Shown in pieces: positions 1-9,561 of a stretch of DNA of 64,000 bases (its first letter is position 1; each line of letters begins with the position of its first letter). A program made the translations under genes and the position numbers. Below the pieces are notes generated by a model. The model was given only the letters and a program-made list of their open reading frames with translations. It ran no database searches and was not told the origin of the DNA. The DNA is from G963665005 sp963665005 (GTDB lineage Bacteria; Bacillota; Clostridia; Christensenellales; SZUA-584): assembly GCA_963665005.2 (NCBI GenBank), contig CAXXTQ010000001.1, forward strand, positions 2,852,001-2,916,000, read 5' to 3'.

Positions 1-106
1 AATTATCTGCAACTAAATTAAGTTCCGGCTTTTTTACGCAGCTTCCGGGACTGCGACCCGCTTATCAAGCTCCGGCAAACCCCCGTCGAAAGCCAAATAC
101 GCCCCC
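1..106 (-). ncRNA. ssrA: tmRNA (ssrA), 5' part, continues beyond the left edge
   Basis: Read on the minus strand, the RNA starts with GGGGGCGTA at position 106, followed by a TTTGGCTTTCGACGGGG-type segment, which is the conserved 5' domain of tmRNA. Near the window edge GCA GAT AAT follows a TTTAGTT stretch. This is the usual resume codon and start of the proteolysis tag (Ala-Asp-Asn). The RNA rescues stalled ribosomes together with SmpB, whose gene lies 42 bases upstream on the same strand, the usual arrangement. The 3' tRNA-like half is outside the window. Confidence 0.9.
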
Positions 107-148
107 ATATAACCTCCCGCGCGGCACACCGCATCGGGATTCCGGGTT

Positions 149-607
149 CTACCTTGCCATCTTTCTGGCAATATCCTGTTTTCTCTGCGCGTCTTTCTTC
201 ATTATATCCTGACGCTTATCATAAAGCTTTTTGCCTCGCGCGACGCCTACTTCTATCTTTACCAAACCTTTTTTCAGATATACGGTAAGCGGCACTAGTG
301 TCAGCCCTTTTTCGGCAACCTGAGAACTAAGCTTTATTATCTGTTTTTTATGAAGCAGCAGCAGCCGCACCCTTATCGGGTCTTGGTTAAACAAACTGCC
401 TTTCTCGTAAGGGCTTATGTGCATGCCGTATATAAAAGCTTCGTTATTCACTATACGTACATATGCCTCTTTTATATTCGCCTTGCCGCCGCGTATTGAT
501 TTAACTTCGCTTCCCGCAAGAGCTATGCCCGCCTCAACGGTCTCTTCAATAAAATATTCATGGCGCGCTTTTTTGTTTTTTATTAATATCTTTACCGCTT
601 CGTTCAA
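149..607 (-). CDS. smpB: SsrA-binding protein SmpB
   Basis: 152 residues, normal length for SmpB, the partner that delivers tmRNA to stalled ribosomes. The N-terminal half has the OB-fold hallmarks (KKARHEYFIEET, then AGSEVKSIRGGKANIKEAY). The basic C-terminal tail (KKLYDKRQDIMKKDAQRK) is the part that enters the mRNA channel. The start is TTG at 607 behind a GGGAGTGG site. It lies 20 bases downstream of rnr and directly upstream of ssrA, giving the common order secG-rnr-smpB-ssrA. Identification is secure. Confidence 0.97.
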   Translation of the reverse strand: MNEAVKILIKNKKARHEYFIEETVEAGIALAGSEVKSIRGGKANIKEAYVRIVNNEAFIYGMHISPYEKGSLFNQDPIRVRLLLLHKKQIIKLSSQVAEKGLTLVPLTVYLKKGLVKIEVGVARGKKLYDKRQDIMKKDAQRKQDIARKMAR

Positions 608-627
608 AAAAAACCACTCCCGTATCT

Positions 628-2712
628 CTAGCGCTTGCGCGCAGGCGAAAATTCTATCCTCGGCGGAAACACGCTGACACTTTGTACACGCACTCTTAAT
701 TCGTCTCCAAGGCTTATCTTGCGCTTAGTTCTCTCGCCTATAACGCAGTACAGTTTTTCATTGAATACATAGTAATCGTCCTGTAGGGATGATAATGGTA
801 TCACACCCTCAATCGTGTTGTCAAGTTCGACAAATATAACATTTTTAAGCACTCCGCTGACGATTCCGTCGTACTCTTGCTCTTCTTTTCCCTTCATAAA
901 TTCAGCTTTTTTCATGTCGTCTACTGCGCGCTCCGCTTCCATCGATGCTCTTTCTCTGATGCTGGAGTTTCTTGATATATCTTCAACTTTTTCTTCCAGC
1001 TTATTCAGGTATTTCATGGTCAGCCTGCCGCCGAGATCGTGCTTTATAATTCTATGCACGGCAAGGTCTGGATACCTTCTTATCGGGGAAGTAAAATGGC
1101 AGTAGTATTTAAAACTCAGCCCAAAATGCCCCCTGCACTCGGGTAAATATTCCGCTTTTTTAAGCGACCGCAGCATAATTTCGCTTATTATATTCTCGTG
1201 CGGCGTGCCTTTAATATCTTTTAGTATCTGCTGCAGCACTTTAGGATGTATATTATCCAGCCTTCCGGTAAGCCCGGGCCCGAAGTTCGCATAAAGTATA
1301 GCGAACGCCTTTATCTTTTCGTCATCGGGCTGTTCATGAACTCGATATACAAACGGTATCTCTCTCCAGTAATATTCTTCCGCGACAACCCGGTTCGCGG
1401 CAAGCATAAACTCTTCTATTAGCTTTTCAGCTTTGCCTCTCTGGCGCGGGCCGACATCTATGACTCTTCCTTGCTCATCATACAAAAACGCCGTCTCTTC
1501 TATCTCAAAATCGATGCTTCCTTTTTGCCGCCTTCTTTTTCGAAGCAGTTTGGCGAGTTTTTTACTAAGCATCAGGTCATCATAGATATCACTGTATTTT
1601 TCCATTAGCTGCTTATCCTGCCCGGCGAATATTGTATTCACATCAGTATACGTCATTCTGTGTTTAGATTTAATTATACTCTCAGCAAGCTTAGATTTAG
1701 TAATCTTGCCGTTTTCGTCTATAGTCATTATACAAGACAACGCAAGCCTCTCCTGCCCCTCCGAAAGCGAACATATGCCGTTTGAGAGCGATTTTGGAAG
1801 CATGGGTATCACTCTGTCGGCAAGATAAATGCTTGTGCCTCTTGTAAAAGCTTCTTTGTCAAGCGCAGTGCCTTCCATAACATAATGCGCAACATCGGCT
1901 ATATGCACACAAAGCTCATAACCGCGCCCGAGTTTCTTTATCGAAATCGCATCGTCTAAGTCTTTTGCATGCTCTCCGTCTATTGTAAATACATTGCGCT
2001 TACGGAAATCTTTTCTGTTCCCCGCGACCGTCTGTCTCTCGGACGCCTGCTTTGCCTGCTCCTGTACTTCTTGAGAAAATTCCTCGGGCAGATTAAACCG
2101 TTTAATATAGCTCTGCAGTTCTACGTTGTTTTCGCCCGCTTTGCCGAGAACCTCTAGTATAGTCCCTTCGGCGCTTCTTTCTCCCTCAGCGCGTTTTTCC
2201 AAAACCACTACTACCTTTTGCCCGTTTCGCGCACCTTCAAACTTTTTGCCGGGCAGGTATATATCATCAAAACGCTCATCATCCGGCACTACAAATTTCC
2301 CCGAGACCGTTCCTACGATACTTCTTTTTATATCAGAGATAATTTTTACAACTTCGCCTTCTCTTTTTCTGTCGCTCTCTGACGCAGTCAGCAGCCGTAC
2401 CATTACCAAATCATCATTTACAGCGCCTTTCTTATTGTCTGCCGAAACAAATATATCGCCATCCTCGTCTCTTAAAAATGCGAACCCAAGCCGCTTTACC
2501 TCAAGCTTGCCTGTAAAAAAGCCATACTTGGCGCCCGGCAAAAACAGCTTGCCTTTCTTAGAGCTTAAAACTTTGCCTTCGCTGATAAGCTCTTTTATCG
2601 CCAGCCTTAAATCAGCGGCATTCTCAAAACTTCCGCTTTCCATCAGTTCTTCAAAATCCACCTTTTTCGTAAAATCGGCTAATTCTTTTAATGTTTTTTC
2701 TTTTATATTCAC
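628..2712 (-). CDS. rnr: Ribonuclease R
   Basis: 3'-5' exoribonuclease of the RNB family, active on structured RNA and on tmRNA-tagged messages. About 694 residues from a GTG start at 2712, preceded by AAAAGGAG seven bases away; an upstream in-frame start has no ribosome site. In order: an N-terminal winged-helix region (about 5-70), cold-shock domains, the RNB catalytic domain with the acidic signature IDGEHAKDLDDAI (about 245-257), then a C-terminal S1 domain ending in a short basic tail. It sits between secG and smpB, as in many Firmicutes. A terminator at 2745-2776 separates it from secG. Confidence 0.96.
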   Translation of the reverse strand: MNIKEKTLKELADFTKKVDFEELMESGSFENAADLRLAIKELISEGKVLSSKKGKLFLPGAKYGFFTGKLEVKRLGFAFLRDEDGDIFVSADNKKGAVNDDLVMVRLLTASESDRKREGEVVKIISDIKRSIVGTVSGKFVVPDDERFDDIYLPGKKFEGARNGQKVVVVLEKRAEGERSAEGTILEVLGKAGENNVELQSYIKRFNLPEEFSQEVQEQAKQASERQTVAGNRKDFRKRNVFTIDGEHAKDLDDAISIKKLGRGYELCVHIADVAHYVMEGTALDKEAFTRGTSIYLADRVIPMLPKSLSNGICSLSEGQERLALSCIMTIDENGKITKSKLAESIIKSKHRMTYTDVNTIFAGQDKQLMEKYSDIYDDLMLSKKLAKLLRKRRRQKGSIDFEIEETAFLYDEQGRVIDVGPRQRGKAEKLIEEFMLAANRVVAEEYYWREIPFVYRVHEQPDDEKIKAFAILYANFGPGLTGRLDNIHPKVLQQILKDIKGTPHENIISEIMLRSLKKAEYLPECRGHFGLSFKYYCHFTSPIRRYPDLAVHRIIKHDLGGRLTMKYLNKLEEKVEDISRNSSIRERASMEAERAVDDMKKAEFMKGKEEQEYDGIVSGVLKNVIFVELDNTIEGVIPLSSLQDDYYVFNEKLYCVIGERTKRKISLGDELRVRVQSVSVFPPRIEFSPARKR

Positions 2713-2744
2713 TAGTTCTCCTTTTCTTGCGTTTAAAAACAAAA

Positions 2745-2776
2745 AACGCCTTCCGCAAATTTCGGAAAGGCGTTTA
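2745..2776 (-). terminator. Intrinsic terminator after secG
   Basis: On the minus strand ACGCCTTTCCG pairs with CGGAAGGCGT with one bulged base, followed by TTTTTTGTTTTT. It lies 24 bases after the secG stop and 33 bases before the rnr start, so it probably attenuates rather than fully insulates rnr. Confidence 0.8.
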
Positions 2777-2800
2777 TAACAACTTTACTAACGTACGCTT

Positions 2801-3148
2801 TTAACCGGCATCCGTATCGGCCGGTACTTGCAATGGCTCTGGCGTTGAAGTTTCTTCTACAGCCGGAGTGGTATCTTGTACTTCGTTATTTACGTTTGGC
2901 ATAACATATACCTGAATCAATACAAGCGCAATTGCCAGTATCATTATACCAATAGCAGCAACCTTTGTCAGCTTCTTTAACGTTCCTTCATAGCTCTTGG
3001 CTTTGCTCTTCCCAAGGAAAGTTTCGGCTCCGCCCGCTATATCGCCCGAAAGCCCGGCGCTCTTGCCGGATTGCAGCAATACTACGGCTATCATGAACAA
3101 CGAAAACAAACAAAGTACTATTTCAATAGCGAGTACTAAAGCGTCCAT
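2801..3148 (-). CDS. secG: Preprotein translocase subunit SecG
   Basis: Small SecYEG channel subunit. Two hydrophobic helices (about residues 5-27 and 55-77) flank the typical loop LLQSGKSAGLSGDIAGGAETFLGKSKAKSYE-like region rich in Gly and Ser. The C-terminal tail after the second helix is acidic and Pro/Thr-rich, longer than in minimal SecG proteins. The site AGGAGGTA is followed by ATGATG; the second ATG (3148) has the better spacing, giving 115 residues. Its position ahead of rnr is conserved in Gram-positive bacteria. Confidence 0.93.
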   Translation of the reverse strand: MDALVLAIEIVLCLFSLFMIAVVLLQSGKSAGLSGDIAGGAETFLGKSKAKSYEGTLKKLTKVAAIGIMILAIALVLIQVYVMPNVNNEVQDTTPAVEETSTPEPLQVPADTDAG

Positions 3149-3310
3149 CATTACCTCCTAAAAATCTACAGCAGAGGTATTTTAACACGCAGGCGTATAA
3201 AAAGCAAGAAAAAATTGTCCTATCATTTTCATAGAAATCTGCATATTGGCTCAAGCTCTTGCCTCATATAAAACTTATGGTTTTATTATTGAAAATACAC
3301 AAGCATAATT

Positions 3311-3586
3311 TTAAATCAATATGATTTTTAACACTAACAGAAGAATAATTCCCGGAAGCCCGAAATACCCTGCAGCAAGAGCGGTAATTGGGTTTACCGC
3401 AATATTAACAGAAAAAACTCCGCCCGCAAGATTAAGCATACAAAGCGCCAGTCCTCCTATAAGCCCGTTTAGTATAAACCTTAGTATTATTTTTAACGGA
3501 AAAAGTAGCAGCCATCCGGACAAGTATAGCAGCATAATCCCAAGCGCAAAAAAAAGTACGACCCAGACGTCTATTCCGAGCTCCAT
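3311..3586 (-). CDS. BofA-like (pro-sigma-K processing inhibitor family) membrane protein
   Basis: 91 residues, almost wholly hydrophobic, with about three membrane segments. The ending ITALAAGYFGLPGIILLLVLK is the conserved part of the BofA family. In Bacillus BofA holds the SpoIVFB protease inactive in the outer forespore membrane until pro-sigma-K is to be cleaved. The start at 3586 follows GGGGG at suitable spacing. The gene stands alone between secG and a small unknown gene. Family assignment is good; the sporulation role is inferred. Confidence 0.8.
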   Translation of the reverse strand: MELGIDVWVVLFFALGIMLLYLSGWLLLFPLKIILRFILNGLIGGLALCMLNLAGGVFSVNIAVNPITALAAGYFGLPGIILLLVLKIILI

Positions 3587-3759
3587 TATAACGCCCCCTT
3601 AAAAATCGCTATACCAATTAATACTATGCCAAAACGGTATAGTCTATAACCTCAATATAAGACACCTCATGGGGCTGTTTAGTTTAGCTTTTTAAAAGTA
3701 CAAAAAAGAAACACTTTCGTGCTTCTTCAATGTAAAAGATCGTTTAATAATTCAGGCAG

Positions 3760-4020
3760 CTATTTTTTTCCCTGCCTTCGGCCACGGTCGGTCAGCTCCA
3801 GCCAAAAAGGAATACCGTTGTCCGTCATTTTATCGGTATGCCGGGCAAGATAATCTTTTGATATTAATGAATATATTATCTTAACAAACTGCTCTTTTTC
3901 TTCTTGTTCCATAGACCCTACCATATTATCAACGGCAAACGTCAAAGAAACACCTTTTTGCAGCTTTTTGTCCATGTCAATTAATTTTTGTAAAACCGCG
4001 CCGCTTTCTAAATTCTGCAT
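3760..4020 (-). CDS. Small protein of unknown function
   Basis: 86 residues with no membrane segment, mostly helical and charged. The sequence QEEKEQFVKIIYSLISKDYLARHTDKM followed by FWLELTDRGRRQGKK at the end resembles a small winged-helix-like fold, but I recognise no family. A GGGAGGG site lies about 12 bases before ATG. It is flanked by AT-rich gaps and appears to be a single-gene unit. Coding is supported by a clean start region and codon use like that of its neighbours. Confidence 0.6.
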   Translation of the reverse strand: MQNLESGAVLQKLIDMDKKLQKGVSLTFAVDNMVGSMEQEEKEQFVKIIYSLISKDYLARHTDKMTDNGIPFWLELTDRGRRQGKK

Positions 4021-4122
4021 AAGCTCGTATGCCCTCCCTATGCTGTCACATCATGTTATTTTTTGTTTTATTATACACATATATTATGTAAACAGCAAGT
4101 ATTGTTATTTTATTTCACACAC

Positions 4123-4166
4123 AAAAAATCCGGCGTTAAAATATATTATGAGTGTAACGCCGGATT
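4123..4166 (-). terminator. Terminator of fba
   Basis: On the minus strand AATCCGGCGTTA pairs perfectly with TAACGCCGGATT across a 16-base loop and is followed by TTTTTTG. It lies 17 bases after the fba stop. Confidence 0.88.
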
Positions 4167-4182
4167 GAATTTAACAAATATA

Positions 4183-5112
4183 TTACGCTTTTCCATCGCT
4201 TCCGAGAACATTTTTAATCTTGTTTTTGACAAGATCCTTAATAGCTGCTCTTGCCGGTTTTAGATACTGTCTCGGGTCAAAGTGTGACGGGTTCTCTGCC
4301 ATGTATTTTCTTATTGTGCCCGTCATGGCAAGCCTTAAATCAGAATCAATATTTATTTTGCATACCGCGCTTTTTGCCGCTCTTCTTAGCATATCTTCAG
4401 GAACGCCCATCGCGCCAGGCATATCTCCGCCAAATTGATTTATCATATCTACAAATTCGGGAATAACTGAAGACGCGCCGTGAAGCACTATCGGGAAATT
4501 CGGTATTTTCTTTTCGATCTCTTCTAAAATATCAAACCTTAATTTTGGCTCTGATTTAAATTTAAATGCGCCGTGGCTCGTGCCTATAGCTATCGCCAAA
4601 GAATCAACGCCCGTTTTTCCTACAAACTCCTGCACTTCTTCCGGCCTTGTATAAGAAGCGTTTTCAGCCGAAACGTTGACATCGTCTTCAATACCCGCAA
4701 GCTGTCCGAGCTCCGCTTCGACAACAACGCCTTTATCGTGCGCATATTCCACGACTTTTCTTGTTAGCGCTATGTTATCCTGAAAACTATGATGAGAACC
4801 GTCTATCATAACGGAAGTGAATCCGCCGTCTATACAAGACTTGCATGTCTCAAATGAATCACCGTGGTCAAGATGAAGACAGATAGGAAGCCCTGTTGCC
4901 TCGAGCGCCGCTTCAACAAGCTTTCTTAAATAGATAGGGTTAGCATACGCCCTTGCACCTTTTGATACCTGAAGTATCAGCGGAGCCGAAAGCTCTGCCG
5001 CAGCCTCTGTAATCCCCTGCACAATCTCCATGTTGTTGACGTTAAACGCGCCTATTGCATAGCCGCCGTCATACGCCTTTTTAAACATCTCTGTGGTTGT
5101 TACTAATGGCAT
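4183..5112 (-). CDS. fba: Class II fructose-bisphosphate aldolase
   Basis: 309 residues. It cleaves fructose-1,6-bisphosphate to DHAP and glyceraldehyde-3-phosphate in glycolysis and needs divalent zinc. The metal ligands are visible: HLDHGDS (about residue 80-86, first His ligand and catalytic Asp), EAELGQLAGIED (about 132-143) and VLHGASS (about 209-215). The N-terminus MPLVTTTEMFKKAYDGGYAIGAFN is typical of the Gram-positive FbaA type. It has an AGGAGG ribosome site, its own terminator and a divergent neighbour, so it is a single-gene unit. Confidence 0.96.
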   Translation of the reverse strand: MPLVTTTEMFKKAYDGGYAIGAFNVNNMEIVQGITEAAAELSAPLILQVSKGARAYANPIYLRKLVEAALEATGLPICLHLDHGDSFETCKSCIDGGFTSVMIDGSHHSFQDNIALTRKVVEYAHDKGVVVEAELGQLAGIEDDVNVSAENASYTRPEEVQEFVGKTGVDSLAIAIGTSHGAFKFKSEPKLRFDILEEIEKKIPNFPIVLHGASSVIPEFVDMINQFGGDMPGAMGVPEDMLRRAAKSAVCKINIDSDLRLAMTGTIRKYMAENPSHFDPRQYLKPARAAIKDLVKNKIKNVLGSDGKA

Positions 5113-5329
5113 TATTTTCTTCCTCCTATATAAAATATAAAATTTTTTTAAGCTAATAATTTTTTTGTCCCTTTGGTATCGTATTATATATCATATTGCC
5201 GCCTAATAAAAGAAAAACTTTTGTCTGCAATAGAATATTTTACTTTTTTTATAACATTATTTTTTATATTTAGCCATGACATTGCAAAAGACTTAATTTC
5301 TATTGTATAATAATTTCTGGAGGGGCAAA

Positions 5330-5740
5330 ATGCAAAATGTTGTTGTTATAGACGCTCAGGGCGGAGGCCTTGGCGCATCAATAGTAAAAAAACTAAGCGA
5401 AAAATACGCCGGCCGTATAAATATACTTGCGCTCGGAACGAACGTTATCGCTACTACCGCCATGAAAAAAAGCGGCGCGGATAACTGCGCAACAGGCGAA
5501 AACGCAATCTGTTATAACGCTAAATCTGCCGATATCATAATAGGCGGAATAGGCATAATAGCCGCAAGCGGTATGCTCGGGGAAATCACACCCGTAATGG
5601 CAAAAGCAATCGCCGAGAGCAGCGCAAAGAAAATACTCATACCTTTATCAAAATGCGATATCATTATATCGGGCACGAGCCGTCTTGCCGCAAAAGATCT
5701 TATAGATTCGGCTATAGAATACATTGATTCTCTTTTATAA
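5330..5740 (+). CDS. DUF3842 family protein
   Basis: 136 residues from the ATG at 5330, which follows TGGAGGGG; an upstream in-frame TTG at 5303 has no site. The N-terminus VVVIDAQGGGLGASIVKKL is a Rossmann-like glycine-rich turn, followed by VIATTAMKKSGADNCATGENAI. I recognise this as the DUF3842 family of Clostridia, whose function is unknown. Its 3' end overlaps that of the convergent next gene by six bases. Confidence 0.8.
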   Translation: MQNVVVIDAQGGGLGASIVKKLSEKYAGRINILALGTNVIATTAMKKSGADNCATGENAICYNAKSADIIIGGIGIIAASGMLGEITPVMAKAIAESSAKKILIPLSKCDIIISGTSRLAAKDLIDSAIEYIDSLL

Positions 5741-6520
5741 ACTATTAATTTGAGTATACTGCAAAAAATCTTCATCGCAGCTGTTTGCCGCGCTCGTATT
5801 CGGCGCGATTATATATAACATTATAGTACAATCGTATTCGTCAAAATATTTTGCGTAAACTCTGCCCGTAAGTTCCGTTTGCTCAAAATCGTCATCTACC
5901 TTTTGCATAGGCCTTCCGTACTGCAGATACGGCGTTTTGTATTGCGTAAAATTATGCGCTGCTCCGTTTACCTGTAATTTAGCATCAACGCGCGCCCATC
6001 CTTTTATATCCGCATACTCAATATCGTCCGTTATGCTATAATCGCTTATCTGAAATACAGGCTCTTCACAGCCGAAATGCCTTATCACAAGCTGTGTATA
6101 ATCGTATCTAACCGCCAGAGCAAACTGCTCCATATCAATTTCTCCGTCCGAGAGCCCAAAAACGCGGTCGCTTTGAAGAACATATGCACCATAAAACGAA
6201 GAGTATTTATCGCTGTCTTTGTCATAAAGCTCGGATGTCCTTGTCAACGGGTCAAACGCGCCAAAGTTATACATTATGGACATCTTAGCATCTACGCCAG
6301 ACCACGAAGCAAAACCGTCCGCATTATAAGTCATTACAAAAGGATACCAGCCCTGCCCCGCCGGCATATCTATTTTAAAATTATTTTTTTTCATCAAACT
6401 TTGCGATTCGTGCTGCGCAGAATATACGCTCATAACAACATAACTGCGCAGAGGATAAAAAAACCAAAACACGAACGCCGCGATAATTAATAAAATGCTT
6501 ATTGTTATAAATCTCTTCAT
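5735..6520 (-). CDS. Membrane-anchored extracytoplasmic protein, unknown
   Basis: 261 residues starting at ATG 6520 (MKRFITISILLII). One N-terminal membrane helix (about 4-21) lacks a clear signal peptidase or lipobox site, so the rest is probably displayed outside the membrane. The outer part is rich in Tyr and Asp (YNADGFASWSGVDAKMSIMYNFG) and ends in a segment with CTIMLYIIAPN. I do not recognise a family. It is convergent with the DUF3842 gene and divergent from mnmA. The start has only a weak ribosome site. Confidence 0.6.
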   Translation of the reverse strand: MKRFITISILLIIAAFVFWFFYPLRSYVVMSVYSAQHESQSLMKKNNFKIDMPAGQGWYPFVMTYNADGFASWSGVDAKMSIMYNFGAFDPLTRTSELYDKDSDKYSSFYGAYVLQSDRVFGLSDGEIDMEQFALAVRYDYTQLVIRHFGCEEPVFQISDYSITDDIEYADIKGWARVDAKLQVNGAAHNFTQYKTPYLQYGRPMQKVDDDFEQTELTGRVYAKYFDEYDCTIMLYIIAPNTSAANSCDEDFLQYTQINSL

Positions 6521-6627
6521 ATTATAAGTATACCACTTTTGAATTAATTTTTGCGTTATTATCTGCCCTGCTTGCAAATGCATATTCCAAAAAGTATAAT
6601 GAACAATATCGAAAAGAGGAGTTTTTT

Positions 6628-7707
6628 TTGAGAGAGAATAAAAAGCAAAGAATCGTCTGCGGTATGTCGGGCGGAGTGGATTCTGCCGTTGCCGCGCATT
6701 TGCTGAAAAAACAGGGCTACGACGTTATAGGCGTGTTTATGAAAAACTGGCAGGACGACGGCAAAGGCTGCAGCGCCGCCGAAGACTACGAGGATGTAAA
6801 AAGCGTCTGTGACAAAATAGACATACCTTATTATACTGTCAATTTTGAAAAAGAGTATCAGCAGCGCGTTTTTTCATATTTTTTAGATGAATATAAACGG
6901 GGCAGAACGCCAAACCCCGATGTTCTGTGCAATTCTGAAATAAAGTTTGCGGCTTTTCTTGACTATGTTAAAAAGCTGGGCGCCCAAAAACTCGCTACCG
7001 GCCACTACGCAAGAACGGGAGCAGATTACGGCGCAAAGCTTATAAAAGGCGCCGACCTATCTAAAGACCAGTCGTATTTTTTGTGTATGCTGAAAAAAGA
7101 GCAGATAGAAAACGCTATGTTTCCCATAGGCGAAATGCAGAAAAAACAAGTTCGCGATATGGCTCAGTCGCTTGGGCTCAGCGTTGCCGATAAAAAAGAT
7201 TCTACCGGCATATGCTTTATAGGCGAAAGAAAGTTTCGAGAATTTTTATCGGGATTTTTGCCTGCGCAGCCGGGCGATATAAAAACGCCGGACGGCAAGG
7301 TTGTCGGCACTCACCAGGGCGTTATTTATTATACATTGGGGCAGCGGCGCGGGCTTAACATAGGCGGGAGAAAAGACGGAACGGGCGAGCGGTGGTTCGT
7401 TGTCGATAAAGATGTAAAAAACAACATATTATATGCGGAGCAGGGCGAAACTGATGCGCTATTTTCAAAAGCTCTTTTGGCGTCGGGTATGAACTATATA
7501 AACGAAAGGCCTTCGGGCGATTTTGAGTGCAGTGCAAAATTCCGATACCGCCAGGCAGACCAGAATGTGCGTGTCTGCGCCGCAGAGGGCGGCGAGCGTA
7601 TAGAGTTCGAAAAACGCCAGCGAGCCGTAACACCCGGGCAGTACGCTGCGCTGTATATAGGCGAAGAGTGCATCGGCGGCGGCGTTATAGACAAAGTATA
7701 TAAATAG
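6628..7707 (+). CDS. mnmA: tRNA-specific 2-thiouridylase MnmA
   Basis: 359 residues. It activates U34 of Lys, Glu and Gln tRNAs with ATP and inserts sulfur. The PP-loop motif SGGVDSAVAA lies at about 15-24. The catalytic cysteines are present in PNPDVLCNSEIKF (about 101) and STGICFIG (about 197). The start is TTG at 6628 behind GAAAAGAGGAG. It is followed eight bases later by a Nudix gene, apparently cotranscribed. Confidence 0.96.
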   Translation: MRENKKQRIVCGMSGGVDSAVAAHLLKKQGYDVIGVFMKNWQDDGKGCSAAEDYEDVKSVCDKIDIPYYTVNFEKEYQQRVFSYFLDEYKRGRTPNPDVLCNSEIKFAAFLDYVKKLGAQKLATGHYARTGADYGAKLIKGADLSKDQSYFLCMLKKEQIENAMFPIGEMQKKQVRDMAQSLGLSVADKKDSTGICFIGERKFREFLSGFLPAQPGDIKTPDGKVVGTHQGVIYYTLGQRRGLNIGGRKDGTGERWFVVDKDVKNNILYAEQGETDALFSKALLASGMNYINERPSGDFECSAKFRYRQADQNVRVCAAEGGERIEFEKRQRAVTPGQYAALYIGEECIGGGVIDKVYK

Positions 7708-7715
7708 GAGAAATA

Positions 7716-8399
7716 ATGATATATAAACCGTCATCCAAAGATGAAGAGCTGTTTTTAGAAAACTATGACGTGTCAAAATATAAAAACCCTGCCGTAGCGG
7801 CTGACACAGCGCTTTTCGCGCTCGATGGCGGCAATATTCGGCTTCTTCTGATAAAGCGCGGAGGTTACCCTTTTAAGGGCTGCTGGGCGCTTCCGGGCGG
7901 CTTTGTCAACATAGACGAAGATATTCTAGATAGCGCAAAGCGCGAGCTTTTCGAAGAAACGGGAATTAAAGATGTATACACGGAGCAGGCTTTTGTATGG
8001 GGAAGCCCGGACAGAGACCCGAGAAGCAGAATTATCACGGTAAGCTATATCGCACTTGCAGATTATTCCGGGCTTTGCGCCATGGCGGGCGACGACGCGG
8101 CGGAAGCGCAGTGGTTTACCTTAGAAAATTTTATAAAAAAAGAGCAAAACGGAGTCACGACAATAAGCTATACTCTTAGCGGCGTTGAAACATTACTGCC
8201 CGTAGTCTCTTATCCAACCGGGCGCATACAGCAGATATCGCGCAAACAAAGCGGCGGCCTTGCCTTCGATCACGCGGAATCTGTAGCCTATTCATTCGAG
8301 TGCCTAAGATCAAGAATACAAAACGGCCGGTTTGCGCAATTCGCATTTGAGAATGAGAAAGAAAGAGAACGTGCAAAAAAAGCGATATTAAATATCTAG
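7716..8399 (+). CDS. Nudix hydrolase with C-terminal extension (NrtR/YjhB-like)
   Basis: 227 residues. The Nudix box GGFVNIDEDILDSAKRELFEETGI fits GX5EX7REUXEEXGU with one relaxed position and lies at about 66-89. After the catalytic domain (to about 150) there is a second region, including GLAFDHAESVAYSFECLRSRIQN, typical of the winged-helix part of NrtR-type proteins and ADP-ribose pyrophosphatase relatives. It may therefore be an enzyme or a regulator of NAD metabolism; the sequence does not decide. It is translated 8 bases after mnmA. Confidence 0.85.
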   Translation: MIYKPSSKDEELFLENYDVSKYKNPAVAADTALFALDGGNIRLLLIKRGGYPFKGCWALPGGFVNIDEDILDSAKRELFEETGIKDVYTEQAFVWGSPDRDPRSRIITVSYIALADYSGLCAMAGDDAAEAQWFTLENFIKKEQNGVTTISYTLSGVETLLPVVSYPTGRIQQISRKQSGGLAFDHAESVAYSFECLRSRIQNGRFAQFAFENEKERERAKKAILNI

Positions 8400-8442
8400 A
8401 GTGCTGACAAAATATTTGCTTTCAATACTCGGCCTGAAATAA

Positions 8443-9561
8443 TCATATTTCTTTCTTTTTTAATAAAAACGGCAGTAAATTATAAACAAACGCACACGCA
8501 CAAAGCCCCGCTATGCACATCATAGGTTCGAGGCTTTTTATAGATGACAGCCATCTTGACGGCAAAAGGTAAGTAAAAAAGCTAAACACCCCGCCAGAAG
8601 GCAAAGATATAAGAAGCGAGCCGAACATTACGTTCGCTATAGTTATAATAGATATACACAGCATTAACACCGTTTTATTGTTTATCTTGGAGATTAGCGA
8701 AGCAATTCCGCCAAAAGACAAAAGGTATAGCGCAGTCATGAAAAATAACGGCAGTATTTTTTCCCCCGCTCCTGCCATGCCAAAGGCTATAAGCGGCGCT
8801 GCTGCGCACGGCAATATAAACGCCGTGTCTGCAAGTATTATAGAAAATCGGTACCTCTCAAGCGAGAAATTTCGCGATTTCAGCCGCGCTGAAAAATCGT
8901 TGTTATTCCCCGAAGAAGACAGCCCGGTCAGCATATAGAAACAGCCTATTGCGGCGAGCAGAAACAGCGATGTATAAGCGGCGTCAGCAAGCGGCGTAAC
9001 CTCGCTCGTATCGGCTGCCGCGTTTAATCTTTCAAGCGATATTATAGGCTCATCCGTCCCCGCATTCACATGCTCGAACACGGAATCATACAAAGCTTCG
9101 CCGCCTAACTCCTTGCCCTCTTTTGCACTATAGCTAGTCAGCCAGAGGCGCATTGCCTCTCCCCCGACGCTCTCTGATAAAACGCCCGCGGCGGTGCTGT
9201 ACGGCGAACGCAGTAGTTTTAAAGTGTTCTCAAACTCTCCGTTTTTTATAGATTCTTGAAAACCTTTCTTTATTACAAATACGCCTTCAAGCCTTCCGTT
9301 TTGCAGATTGGCAATAAGCGTGGGTTCGGTATCCTCGGTGACCCAAACTACATTGAGCGCCATAACGTTTTTCTTTAACAACAAAGAGTATTCCGTGTTG
9401 TCCTCGTCTATCCATCCTATCGGTATAGGCGCGTCGGGAATAATCAGCCCTATAAACGGAGACAGAGCGACTATCAGCGCAAGCGCGAAGAACGTTAATC
9501 CTCTTGCCGTAGTGACAAGCGCTTTTAAACGGTATTTTATTGTATTTACAAGCAGGCTCAA
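8443..9561 (-). CDS. ABC-2 type transporter permease (second subunit)
   Basis: 372 residues from the TTG at 9561, which overlaps the TGA of the upstream permease and follows AGGAGG at ideal spacing; a much longer in-frame extension is not supported. It has an N-terminal membrane helix (ARGLTFFALALIVALSPFIG), a large extracytoplasmic loop, then five or six C-terminal helices ending in LLPFLLKKKE. This is the topology of ABC-2/YhgE-like export permeases. It forms a three-gene exporter with 9558-10769 and 10812-11516. The substrate is unknown. Confidence 0.85.
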   Translation of the reverse strand: MSLLVNTIKYRLKALVTTARGLTFFALALIVALSPFIGLIIPDAPIPIGWIDEDNTEYSLLLKKNVMALNVVWVTEDTEPTLIANLQNGRLEGVFVIKKGFQESIKNGEFENTLKLLRSPYSTAAGVLSESVGGEAMRLWLTSYSAKEGKELGGEALYDSVFEHVNAGTDEPIISLERLNAAADTSEVTPLADAAYTSLFLLAAIGCFYMLTGLSSSGNNNDFSARLKSRNFSLERYRFSIILADTAFILPCAAAPLIAFGMAGAGEKILPLFFMTALYLLSFGGIASLISKINNKTVLMLCISIITIANVMFGSLLISLPSGGVFSFFTYLLPSRWLSSIKSLEPMMCIAGLCACAFVYNLLPFLLKKKEI